Below are positions 26,481-35,300 of a stretch of DNA of 64,000 bases, piece by piece. This stretch comes from CAYNLK01 sp964398055. Lineage in GTDB: Bacteria; Chloroflexota; Anaerolineae; 4572-78; J111. The notes beneath the pieces were generated by a model. It was not told the origin of the DNA. It ran no database searches and saw nothing but the letters and a program-made list of their open reading frames with translations. The stretch is taken from positions 62,001 to 126,000 of the forward strand of contig CAYNLK010000004.1 of NCBI GenBank assembly GCA_964398055.1, written 5' to 3'. The translations under genes and the position numbers were made by a program. Numbering within the stretch: the first letter of the stretch is position 1; every line of letters begins with the position of its first letter.

Positions 26481-26570
26481 AAATTCACCAAGGTACGGTT
26501 ACGGTAGCAGGTTACAGGTAGCAGGTGGCAGACAGGTTGCAGGTAACAGGTTGCTACATTGCAACTCTGC

Positions 26571-26640
26571 CACTTGTCACTTGTCACTTGCGACTTGCGA
26601 CTTGCCACTTGCTACTTGCCACTTGCTACTTGCTACTTGC
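26571..26640. repeat. Seven-base tandem repeat array, ten units
   Basis: Exactly ten units of the form NACTTGY: CACTTGT twice, CACTTGC, GACTTGC twice, CACTTGC, TACTTGC, CACTTGC, TACTTGC twice. A partly inverted and looser set (GTAGCAG, GTTACAG, GTAGCAG, GTGGCAG) lies at about 26503-26560. Confidence 0.92.
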
Positions 26641-26648
26641 CCTTTCCA

Positions 26649-28748
26649 TCACAACTCCACAATCTCGATCTCGTGCTCAAGGGAGCAGAGCAGGGTGTCC
26701 GGCGCTACCTTGAGTAACCTGGCCTTGACCGGGGCCAGCGCTTGAGCCGCCGGCGTTTCGGCTTGATCGCTATCGGCGAGAGGCAGCTTTTCTTGGGCGG
26801 GGACAACCGCCCGCTGGCTCAACTGCACATCCAAAACGTGTTTCACCCCCGGCGCCAGTTGAATCAGCGTATAGAGTTCGGCCACGTAGAGGTCTCGGCC
26901 AAAGGGCCAGCCCTCCCAATTTTCTCCCAGAAATTGGGCTAATTCCGGCTCGGCTCGTCCCGGGGCCAGGGGAGTGATAAAGTGGCGCAGATAATCCAGC
27001 ACTCTGAGCCGGACCTGGTCCGGTTGGCTGTATTCGGAGACTACAATCTCGGCTCGAACCTTGACGCCGATATAATCAGGCTCCCTCACGACCACTTTGG
27101 TGGTCAATAGGCGATACTGATCCAGATAGACCATCAACCTATCTTTGAGAGGTTCGTCCAGAGTCAGCCGGGCCAGGTCGCCGCTCTGGACTGAGGCGGT
27201 GACGGCCGGCACGACCAATAATTCAACCGTGCCGGGGGCCGGTGTTTTGACGCCGTGGCCGGGCGCAACGCACTTGACCCGGGCAATCGAGCGGCTGGCG
27301 CCCCGGCTCAGGTTTTCGTAATCATCGGCGGTTACGGCTCGCTGCTGGGCGCGCAGCTCCTGCGGCACTCGCATTTTGGCTTCGGACAGACTTTCCTGGT
27401 CGCGACCGCCCCGGGCCGGAATCAGGTTGGCCACCCGGTCGATGTAGGGGATGGCCGAGCGGAGGGTTTGGAGTTTGCCGGCCGGAACATTGCCTATGAT
27501 CCCCCCCCCGTAGCGATATTGGCTGAAACGAATCCGGCGGCCGGCTTCCGGCACCCGGCCATACTGGATCACCGAGCCGTCGCGCTGGCGCACCGCCGGG
27601 CCAAAGGCGACCTCACCGGTGGCGGTGTCGAGCGTATAGTGACGGTCGTAACGGGATGAATTGGAGAAGTCCGGCACAACTTGCCAGGGGACAAAAACAA
27701 CCTCGCCGTGCCGCTTTTCTTCAACCTCAACTGTCTCGCCGGGTTGCAGGGAGAGGATGGGGGCGTGCTGGAGCTGAAAGAGCTGCCCTGCTTCGCCATG
27801 GCTGAGGCCCAACTCTTCGCCGTAGGCAAACACGGCGTGGGTGGCCGGGACGGTCGCCCCCAGGCTATAGGCTGAAATCGCGATCAGCCGCGGCGACTCC
27901 GAATAGCGGCCCTGCTCCGGCCGGCGGGGCTCAAAGCGACAACGCAGCCAATAGCCCGGCCGGCCGTTGACCTGGTCGACCTTGAAAGAGAGAGGCAGGT
28001 AAAGGGTCAAACTACCTTGCGGGTTGTTCAAGCCGCCGGTGGTGTCGCGCTCGTTGGGGCGATTGCTCGGGCTTAATTCGTGCCACTGGCCGTTGCCCAC
28101 GGAACATTCCCAGACTAGAGGGGGGTCTTCGCGGCGGATACCAACGGCCTGAGTTTGTTCACACTGAAAGGTGAGCCGCAGGATGTGGCCGCTGAGGTCC
28201 TGATTTTCGTCAAAACCCAGATAAAAGGTATCGCCTTCCTGAGGTCGCTGGCTGAAGGCGTAAAAGGTTTCTATCCCCAGCCGCGGGGCATAATTTTTAT
28301 GAAAATCGGCTTCGCGGCGAAGCTGGCTCAGGTGGGGGGGGATGATGGTCAGCCGCCGGTCGGTGGTGAAGATGATCTCCGGTTCCTCTTCGGTAGCCAG
28401 GGTGGCAATTTCAGTGCCTTGAGGGATCACCGCTGTGGTGCTATCCTCCGGCCCCAGGGGAAAGGGGGTCGATAACCAAAAGGTCAACTCGGTGCGGGCG
28501 CTGCTGGCCGGCTGCAAATGGATGCCGATCAACTCCATAAATTTGAAAAAGTTCTTCTCTGGGACCCGATTCAACCGGTAGACGATCATCTCGGTCATCC
28601 AGGCAAACAGCTCGATCAGAGTAATGCCCGGATCGCTGAGGTTGTAGTCGGTCCATTCCGGGCAATAGCGCACAATGCGCCGCCGGGCTTCGTCGACCAA
28701 ATCCCGCTGAAAGCGCAAGTCGTCCAAAATTGGTTCAGGTAGGGACAT
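26649..28748 (-). CDS. Baseplate J/gp6-like wedge protein (Afp11-type)
   Basis: This is a 699-residue protein typical of the 'putative baseplate assembly protein' family. The N terminus is LPEPILDDLRFQRDLVDEAR, then SDPGITLIELFAWMTEMIVYRLNRVPEKN. The baseplate J core includes FSQYRYGGGIIGNVPAGKLQ, 'YIDRVANLIPARGGRD' and TADDYENLSRGASRSIARVKC. In a contractile tail it builds the wedge around the spike and controls triggering. It is followed on the operon by tail protein I and preceded by gp25. The long size fits CIS rather than phage gp6. Confidence 0.92.
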   Translation of the reverse strand: MSLPEPILDDLRFQRDLVDEARRRIVRYCPEWTDYNLSDPGITLIELFAWMTEMIVYRLNRVPEKNFFKFMELIGIHLQPASSARTELTFWLSTPFPLGPEDSTTAVIPQGTEIATLATEEEPEIIFTTDRRLTIIPPHLSQLRREADFHKNYAPRLGIETFYAFSQRPQEGDTFYLGFDENQDLSGHILRLTFQCEQTQAVGIRREDPPLVWECSVGNGQWHELSPSNRPNERDTTGGLNNPQGSLTLYLPLSFKVDQVNGRPGYWLRCRFEPRRPEQGRYSESPRLIAISAYSLGATVPATHAVFAYGEELGLSHGEAGQLFQLQHAPILSLQPGETVEVEEKRHGEVVFVPWQVVPDFSNSSRYDRHYTLDTATGEVAFGPAVRQRDGSVIQYGRVPEAGRRIRFSQYRYGGGIIGNVPAGKLQTLRSAIPYIDRVANLIPARGGRDQESLSEAKMRVPQELRAQQRAVTADDYENLSRGASRSIARVKCVAPGHGVKTPAPGTVELLVVPAVTASVQSGDLARLTLDEPLKDRLMVYLDQYRLLTTKVVVREPDYIGVKVRAEIVVSEYSQPDQVRLRVLDYLRHFITPLAPGRAEPELAQFLGENWEGWPFGRDLYVAELYTLIQLAPGVKHVLDVQLSQRAVVPAQEKLPLADSDQAETPAAQALAPVKARLLKVAPDTLLCSLEHEIEIVEL

Positions 28749-28783
28749 AACGTTTCTCCTCGCAAGACATCAGGCAATGAGCA

Positions 28784-28821
28784 GTGAACAATGAACAATG
28801 AACAAATGAACTAATGAACAG
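28784..28821. repeat. Seven-base tandem repeat array (TGAACAA-type)
   Basis: Units GTGAACA, ATGAACA, ATGAACA, then two 8-base variants AATGAACT and AATGAACA. A complementary 'TTGTTCATTGG' at about 28848 could pair with it. The array lies between gp25 and baseplate J. Confidence 0.8.
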
Positions 28822-28876
28822 TAAACGGGCAGAGCATCTAATGATAATTGTTCATTGGTAATTGATAATTGATAAT

Positions 28877-29290
28877 TTACTCTTCTTCGCCGGTCAGGTA
28901 GAAGGGATGGACAATACTTCGTTCATCGTGGGTGGCTTTGATGGTGTAATCGATCTCAAGCAGCAGGGCGCCGTCGTGGAGAGGGTCGTTGGCCACTCTG
29001 ACCTCTTTCAACTCGATACGCGGCTCCCAGCGGGTCAGCGCCTCTTCCACGTAATGGATCAGCAGCCCTTCGGTGGTTGGGTCGCGGGGAGCAAAGACCA
29101 GCTCCCAGATGCGGCAACCAAACTCGGGCCGCATCACCCGTTCGCCCGGCATTGTACCCAAAATAATGCGGATCGACTGCTCGATATCCCGCTCACCCTT
29201 GACCAGGGCAATCTCACCGCGGGGATTGACCTGGAGCGGAAAGGCCAGACCTTGGCCCAGAAACTCTCGACTTCTTAGATTGCTATCCAT
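28877..29290 (-). CDS. gp25-like baseplate wedge protein (Afp9-type)
   Basis: This is a 137-residue protein. The gp25 signature is clear: GLAFPLQVNPRGEIALVKGE, DIEQSIRIILGTMPGERVMR, then PEFGCRIWELVFAP. Gp25 is a small core wedge protein conserved in all contractile tails, and it nucleates sheath assembly. It is separated from baseplate J by a repeat-filled gap of about 130 bases and follows the PAAR-like gene. The length is normal. Confidence 0.93.
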   Translation of the reverse strand: MDSNLRSREFLGQGLAFPLQVNPRGEIALVKGERDIEQSIRIILGTMPGERVMRPEFGCRIWELVFAPRDPTTEGLLIHYVEEALTRWEPRIELKEVRVANDPLHDGALLLEIDYTIKATHDERSIVHPFYLTGEEE

Positions 29291-29324
29291 ACAACACCTT
29301 TACTGATACGGGGCATTCTATTCT

Positions 29325-29357
29325 CTCTCGTTCCCAAACTCAGTTTGGGCACGAGAG
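29325..29357. repeat. Palindromic dispersed repeat, copy 2
   Basis: Inverted repeat CTCTCGTTCCCAAACT, C, AGTTTGGGCACGAGAG. It shares its core with the repeat at 6225-6260. It lies between the PAAR-like and gp25 genes. Confidence 0.75.
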
Positions 29358-29369
29358 AAAATGGTGATT

Positions 29370-29759
29370 TTAGGGTACATTGGTCATCACCTGGCCGGCA
29401 AAGTTGATCGATATTACTCCGCCCCAGGTACACATCAGTTTGGAGGTGCTATTCAAAGCCGGTTTGTTGGCAATCATCACCGTTGTCGCGCCGGGGGCCC
29501 ACGGCGCGGTGGTGACCGGGACACAGGGCGCGGGCGTTGGTGTGCCCAGCGCGGCGGCGGTCGCGGCGGCCACGGCCGGGTTGCTCTGGGTGGTGCACAT
29601 GCCAAAGGGCATAATGTTTTTCATCGGGATGTTATCCATAATCGTCGCCGCCGGTACATTGCTGGCATTGACCATATTCTCCGGGGTAACCAGCATAGTA
29701 CTGGGAGCAACCCCAAAGCTGCACATTAACATTGCCCCGTTACAAACTAATTGAGCCAT
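29370..29759 (-). CDS. PAAR-like (DUF4280-type) spike tip protein
   Basis: The start is the ATG at 29759 (MAQLVCNGAMLMCSFGVAP). The longer open frame upstream overlaps the VgrG-like gene and is not protein-like. The product is 129 residues. It shows 'CNGAMLMCSFG', then NIMPFGMCTTQSNP, 'APCVPVTTAPWAPGAT' and SKLMCTWGGVISINFAG. This is the DUF4280 pattern of PAAR-like proteins that sharpen the spike of contractile systems. Cysteines at both ends may bind metal. It starts 14 bases after the VgrG-like gene. Confidence 0.88.
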   Translation of the reverse strand: MAQLVCNGAMLMCSFGVAPSTMLVTPENMVNASNVPAATIMDNIPMKNIMPFGMCTTQSNPAVAAATAAALGTPTPAPCVPVTTAPWAPGATTVMIANKPALNSTSKLMCTWGGVISINFAGQVMTNVP

Positions 29760-29773
29760 TTTTGACCTCGCGG

Positions 29774-31558
29774 TTAATTGATGTTGACCATCGGTCCGGT
29801 AAGCGCCACCTTGGCTCCAGCGCCGTTTTTCACCGTCACCGAGGCGGTGCCTTCCACCGTCAGGCCGGCGGTGGCTTTGATCGTCCCGCTTTGTTGGGCC
29901 TGAATATCCAGACTGCCGCACTTCAGCGACATCTTGCTGGCGCCGCTGTCCAGGGCCATCTCGCCGGTTGATTTAATGGTCACTTTAGCCCCGGCTTCAA
30001 CGGTAAAATCTTTCCCAACCTTAATGGTCATCTTATCATCTTTTGACTCAATGACAATCTCGTTGGCTTGTTTTTTATCCCGAATGACGATTTGCTCGGC
30101 GTTTTGGGTGTCATCCAGGATGATCACATGACCGCTGCGCGATTTGATGATCCGTTTGTTTACCTTGCCGTCAGCCACGGCCTCGCTATTTTGAAGGGGA
30201 GGCTTGTCCTGGCCGTTCCACAACGCGCCGACAATATAAGGCCGGTGGACATCGCCATGCTCAAAGGCTACCAGGACTTCGTCGTTGACTTCCGGCAGGT
30301 ACATGAAACCTCGGCTGACGCCGGCCATCGGGGTAGCCAGGCGCATCCAGTCGCTTTCAATCTGATCACCCAGCCAGGGATATTTCACTTTAACCCGTCC
30401 CAGGTTATCGGGGTCGTTGAGGTTCGTGACCACACCGATAACGACCCCGTTGATTCGCCCCAATCCCATCTCATGACCGTTTTCCGATTGCAGCAACTGG
30501 CTGATAGTAGTGGGCTGGCGGCCGCTGATGGTGAAGTGAGTTTCATAACCCTCGTCGTTCCAGATATGGCTGGCGGCGGTAACAAAATATTTGCCGCTAA
30601 AACGGGTGCCAACGCCCTTGATGGTGATACGTTTACCGGCTTTCACACCGGGGTTGCCAAAGCAGATGCCCTCAGCCTCGATGAATTCGCCGCTCAGGTC
30701 ATTGACCAGGCCCGTCGCCAGGGCGTTGGCTTCAGCCACCGATACCACCGGCCGGGTAGTGACCACGGCCTCGGCGGCCCCATAGGCGCTTTGAGCCGCC
30801 GCGCCGCCGGTTTTGCCAATACCGCCCTGGTTCATAGCCGAGTTAGGGGTGGCCTGTCCGGTAATGGCTTGCTTTTGCTTGGGATCCCAACCCAGCACTT
30901 TTACCTTGTCTACCTGATGGGTCGAGGTCAGGGCCGGTCGAAAGCTGCGCAGCTCTTCACCCAATTTGAGTTCAGGGCCATCGCCCAGGTTGGCCTCACC
31001 TTTCTTGAAGTATAGCTTACCCTCGGCTGCAAAGACCTGGTAACCCAGCCGCGCCGCCCGGGCCTGCAAAAACTCCATATTGGTCTGGTTGTTCTGGAGC
31101 ACGTAGTCGTAAGTAACGGTAGTGGCGTCAACCTGGGCCGATAGGCCGACCTCGCCGGCAATGGCCGAGACGATGTCGCTGTCTTTGTACTTAAGAAAGG
31201 TGCGGGTCTTTTTGCCCCGGTGCAGCCGGTGGGATTTATTATAGCCCCGCACCAGCATCCTGGTGTCACCCTCTGCCGAAAAGTCCGGTTCCAAAGCCGT
31301 AATTTCGCCCTTGATGAGCACACCTCGCTGGCTGCCAAGATCCTGGCTGGCCTGAACCGATATCTCAACCTCTTTGCCCAACTCCAGTAAGCTGCCATTA
31401 TCCACCCATTTGAGATTGGGATCTTGCAGTTCGATCGTAAACATCTCCGGTAGATAGAGGCTGGTATCCACCACAATCTCGATGACATCGTCCATAAAAT
31501 CTTTGGCTACATCGCTGCCGCCGATTTTGACAAAGAATTGAGACAAAAATTTTGGCAT
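29774..31558 (-). CDS. VgrG/gp27-gp5-like spike protein (Afp8-type)
   Basis: This is a 594-residue protein. The N-terminal half is gp27-like: an opening FFVKIGGSDVAKDFMDDV, 'FTIELQDPNLKWVDNG' and LKYKDSDIVSAIAGEVGLSA. From about residue 365 comes the gp5-type OB domain (GVVTNLNDPDNLGRVKVKYP, then DEVLVAFEHGDVHRPYIVGA). The last 130 residues are repetitive beta-helix (VGKDFTVEAGAKVTIKSTGE). It forms the trimeric spike that carries the PAAR tip. No extra enzymatic domain follows the helix. It lies between the LysM hub and PAAR genes as in other CIS loci. Confidence 0.93.
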   Translation of the reverse strand: MPKFLSQFFVKIGGSDVAKDFMDDVIEIVVDTSLYLPEMFTIELQDPNLKWVDNGSLLELGKEVEISVQASQDLGSQRGVLIKGEITALEPDFSAEGDTRMLVRGYNKSHRLHRGKKTRTFLKYKDSDIVSAIAGEVGLSAQVDATTVTYDYVLQNNQTNMEFLQARAARLGYQVFAAEGKLYFKKGEANLGDGPELKLGEELRSFRPALTSTHQVDKVKVLGWDPKQKQAITGQATPNSAMNQGGIGKTGGAAAQSAYGAAEAVVTTRPVVSVAEANALATGLVNDLSGEFIEAEGICFGNPGVKAGKRITIKGVGTRFSGKYFVTAASHIWNDEGYETHFTISGRQPTTISQLLQSENGHEMGLGRINGVVIGVVTNLNDPDNLGRVKVKYPWLGDQIESDWMRLATPMAGVSRGFMYLPEVNDEVLVAFEHGDVHRPYIVGALWNGQDKPPLQNSEAVADGKVNKRIIKSRSGHVIILDDTQNAEQIVIRDKKQANEIVIESKDDKMTIKVGKDFTVEAGAKVTIKSTGEMALDSGASKMSLKCGSLDIQAQQSGTIKATAGLTVEGTASVTVKNGAGAKVALTGPMVNIN

Positions 31559-31620
31559 AGGGTTTACTCCTGGTCATTCCGACCGCTGACGACCGGCCCG
31601 CCTTTGTCCTGGCTCAGGCC

Positions 31621-31689
31621 AGGCCCTTCGACCTGCTCAGGCCAGGCCCTTCGACCTGCTCAGGCCAGGCCCTTCGACCTGCTCAGGCC
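31621..31689. repeat. Three tandem copies of a 23-bp repeat
   Basis: Three exact units of 23 bases (AGGCCCTTCGACCTGCTCAG followed by GCC) fill the gap between the LysM and VgrG-like genes, flanked by partial copies. Each unit contains a TTCGACCTGCTCAGG core of the kind seen as dispersed repeats in environmental genomes. Similar CTTCGAC-CTTCG words occur inside the proline-rich gene at 33640-34420. Confidence 0.9.
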
Positions 31690-31716
31690 AGGCCCTGGCT
31701 GAGAGTTGCTATAGCC

Positions 31717-32367
31717 TCAAGGTAAAGGGGTCAACTTCAACACCTGGCCTGGATAGAGGGTCATCGGATTGTCCAGATTGTTGGTTTCGGCGATGTGCCG
31801 CCACTGGGCCGAGTCGCCATATTCCTGGTAGGCAATCCAATCCAGCCGCTGCCCCTCTTCGACCACCCAGATTTTGCGGGCTTCGCTGCGGCTGGTGGGG
31901 TTCTGCGGCTGGGTGCTCAGATTGACCTGCTTAAATGTAACCGTAACCTGAGCCCGCAGCGGCGTGCCATCGGCCTTGAACATAATGAACTTCTGCTGGA
32001 TCGACTTGATGACCGCGGTAAAAGATAGAAATCGCCCCCACTGAAACATACACATCGGCGGTTCGCCCTGGTCGGTTTTGGCGTTCTTCTTGCTGGTATC
32101 GATCAGAGCCATTTCAAACAGAGTTTTGTACTCGTTGCGCACGTCGTTACCGGTATCGGTTGTATCAAATAACAGGGGGATGGACAGGTCCTGGGCTTTG
32201 CCGCCGCCAAAAATCAACTCAGAGGCATCACCGCCAATATCGGCCTTCTCCACCCAGTTGACATCCTTGGTAAGCGACAGTTCATTCGGGTTGAAATGGC
32301 AGGTAACCTTCTTACTCCGGTTGGCCACATTGACAATCTCTGCTTTTTGAACCGTGGGGTTGGTCAT
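31717..32367 (-). CDS. CIS hub/tube-linking protein with C-terminal LysM domain (Afp7-type)
   Basis: This is a 216-residue protein. The N-terminal 150 residues (VTCHFNPNELSLTKDVNWVE, 'PPMCMFQWGRFLSFTAVIKS') match the CIS tube-initiation family. A LysM domain ends the protein (EGQRLDWIAYQEYGDSAQWR, then NNLDNPMTLYPGQVLKL), starting near residue 168. In Afp/PVC-like particles this protein joins the spike to the inner tube. It starts 15 bases after the proline-rich gene. Confidence 0.92.
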   Translation of the reverse strand: MTNPTVQKAEIVNVANRSKKVTCHFNPNELSLTKDVNWVEKADIGGDASELIFGGGKAQDLSIPLLFDTTDTGNDVRNEYKTLFEMALIDTSKKNAKTDQGEPPMCMFQWGRFLSFTAVIKSIQQKFIMFKADGTPLRAQVTVTFKQVNLSTQPQNPTSRSEARKIWVVEEGQRLDWIAYQEYGDSAQWRHIAETNNLDNPMTLYPGQVLKLTPLP

Positions 32368-32382
32368 TTTACTCCTCCTTTT

Positions 32383-35300
32383 TTAACGGAAAGGCCGGCG
32401 ATCCCGTTCCACGGCCAACATCCGCTTAATCAGGGGATAGATTTGCCGGGCCAACTTATCCAAATCTGCCGCAGCTTGCCCGCTTTCAGTCTCTTGGCTC
32501 GAACTGACCAGTCCGTTCTCCTCTGCCCGCTGAACCACGACGGCAGGCGCTACCAGCAGCGGCGCTTCGCCTGTCGGGGTGGTGATGCCCGGCTCAGCCG
32601 GTTGGCGTTGGGCCACTGCAACCTGAGTTACTGGCGCAGAAGGCACTCTTGCGGGCGGACGGGCAGTTTCGTTCTTGCCGGCTTCAGCCGAGGAGGTGAT
32701 CTCGACCCGGATGGGCGGCGCCAGCGGCAGCGACGACAGTTCCGCTGATCTGGCTGTGGGCGATGGGGCCGGATGTTCAGGCGGTGTGGCTGAACCGGGC
32801 GGAATTGCCGTAGGTTGGTCGGCTATTTTGCTTCTGTCCGGCGTTCGCTGGATGGCCGGCCGGGGCTTGATCAAGGGTAAGTCTGAACTCAACTTGGCTC
32901 TGGTCAACACTTCTCGGTTCAAGTCGGTTTCAAGTTCAGTTCCGGCCCGCGGCGGCGCTATCTCCGGTAAGGCGGCCACCGGTTCAGCCGGCAACCTTTC
33001 GATCAACTCGGGGCCAGATTCGGCGGCCAGTTCCGGCTGAGGCTGAACGAGTGGTAATGGCAGTTCTGGTTTACGTTGGACGGCAGGCCGGACGACCGGC
33101 AGTGGGGCCTCCCCAGGCGTCACCCTAACTTCTTCGGCCACGGCCGCGCCAAGTTGAGGTGGAGGCGCTTCCGGTTCGGCCAACGGAAGCGAGGCTACTT
33201 CGACCGGCTCAGAGGGTTGTGAGGGTGTGGGCGGCAAGTCGGGCCGGGGAACCGGCTGACTGGCTGGCGGCGCTGCCGGCTTAAACGTTGGTTCAGGCAG
33301 CGGTGCAGGAGGTGGCTCGGTTGGCTGCTCGATTGATGGCCGCGGTTGAGGTAAAGTTGGCACCGTTGCTGGCCGAGCCGGCGCCGGCGGCGCGGCCGTA
33401 GCTTCAGCCGGAGCATCTGGGGCCGGCTGTGGGGCTGGTGAGGCCAGGGTCAACCCGGTTTCAGTTTCTGGCTGCGCCAAGAGCTGCCCGGTCGGATGGA
33501 GTAGTTGGGCTATCGACCGCTGAACGTCTTCTGTTTGGCCTGGTTGGGTTTTCACCGTTTTTGCCTCGACCTGGCCAGAGGGGGGCGGCGGTGGTGAGGT
33601 CGACTCTACGGCCAGGCCAGGGCGCCCTTCGGCTGGCTCAGGTTGCCCTTCGACACCTTCGGTGGGGCGAGGGCGAACCAGGGGCAGGTCAGCTTCTGGG
33701 GTGCGTTGGCTGACCGGCGGCGCTACGGGAGTGGGCGGCGGTGGTTCAGAGGTGGGGGCAATGGCCGGTTTGGCAGGCTGCGTTTCGAGACCTTCGGCAG
33801 GGCGAGGGCGAACCGGGGGCAGATCAGCTTCCGGGGTGCGCCGGGCGGCCGGTGGGGCTACGGGAGTGGGCGATGGCGGTGGTTCAGGGGTGGGGGCAAT
33901 GACCGGTCTGGTAGGGCGCGCTTCGACACCTTCGACACCTTCAACAGGGCCAGTTCCTTCGAGAGGTTCTGGGCGAATTCTTTCGACTGGCTCAACTCCC
34001 GCGGGAGACGGCGGGCCAGGCGTTTCGGCAGAGCGTGGCGGAACGAGCGGCTCCGGGCGCAGCCCTTCGACGCCTTCGGCAGGGCGCGGTTCAACAGGCG
34101 GCAGGTCGGACTCAGGCCGGCGCTGGACGGCGGGCGGAACGACTGGCCCGGACGATGGTGAAGCAGCCACCGGCTCAACCGGTGTGATCGTCGGTTCCTC
34201 AATCAAGCTTGCCGGGGTGGTTGGTTTGAGATCAGGCTGAAAGATAGGTTCTTCAACCGGCTTCCGGGGAGAGTTTTCCATCGCTTCCGGACGAGAGTGG
34301 GCCGGCGGCAACTCGGCTTGGGCGCGGCGCTGGAGAGGGGGGGCAGTCGTGGGGGGAGATAGGGGCGGCGATTCAAACGGCGGCGCGGCCAAAGGCCCTG
34401 CAACGCCTTCGACAGGCTGCGGCGGCACAGGCGGCAGGTCGGACTCAGGCCGGCGCTGGACGGCGGGCGGAACGACTGGCCCGGACGATGGTGAAGCAGC
34501 CACCGGCTCAACCGGTGTGATCGTCGGTTCCTCAATCAAGCTTGCCGGGGTGGTTGGTTTGAGATCAGGCTGAAAGATAGGTTCTTCAACCGGCTTCCGG
34601 GGAGAGTTTTCCATCGCTTCCGGACGAGAGTGGGCCGGCGGCAACTCGGCTTGGGCGCGGCGCTGGAGAGGGGGGGCAGTCGTGGGGGGAGATAGGGGCG
34701 GCGATTCAAACGGCGGCGCGGCCAAAGGCCCTGCAACGCCTTCGACAGGCTGCGGCGGCACAAGCGGCAGGTCGGACTCAGGGCTGCGCTGAAGCGCCGG
34801 CTTGAGCGGTGGTTCAGCGGCCGGTTCAGCCTCAGCTGGCTCGACCGTTGGAGGGGCTAAATCGGCCTCAATGGGTTGAGGGGGGGCGGCCTGATCGACC
34901 GGGCCTGGTTGAGGTCGAGACAGTTGTTGGTCTGGTTTAGGGGAAACCTGGGCCGGGCGAGTTTCAGCCAGCTCAAGAGGCGGTTGGGGAGGTTGGGGGG
35001 CGGCAGTCCGTTGGCTGGCCGCCGGTTCAGGCTGTTCGGGCGGAATAGCCTGAGGTCGGGATGAGCCGGTTTGAGTCGCCGGTCTACCGGCGTCAGCCGT
35101 CCGTTCTACCGGAGATGATGGTGGGACTGTTTCAACGGCCGGCCTGGTTAGAGGCGGGGTTTCCGGTGAAGGCAAGCCGGTCTCCGGTTCAAAGGTTGAT
35201 CGCTGGACCTGGGCCGGTTCTGGTGAGGTTGGGGGCGGCAAAGATGGTTCGGCAGGACGCTCAGTTCTGCCCGGGGTAGATATTTCCTCAACCCGGGAGT

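Noticed and set aside
26571..26640. Possible CRISPR array
   Set aside because: Units are 7 bases with no spacers, and there are no cas genes. The arrays at 13665 and 41230 were rejected for the same reason.
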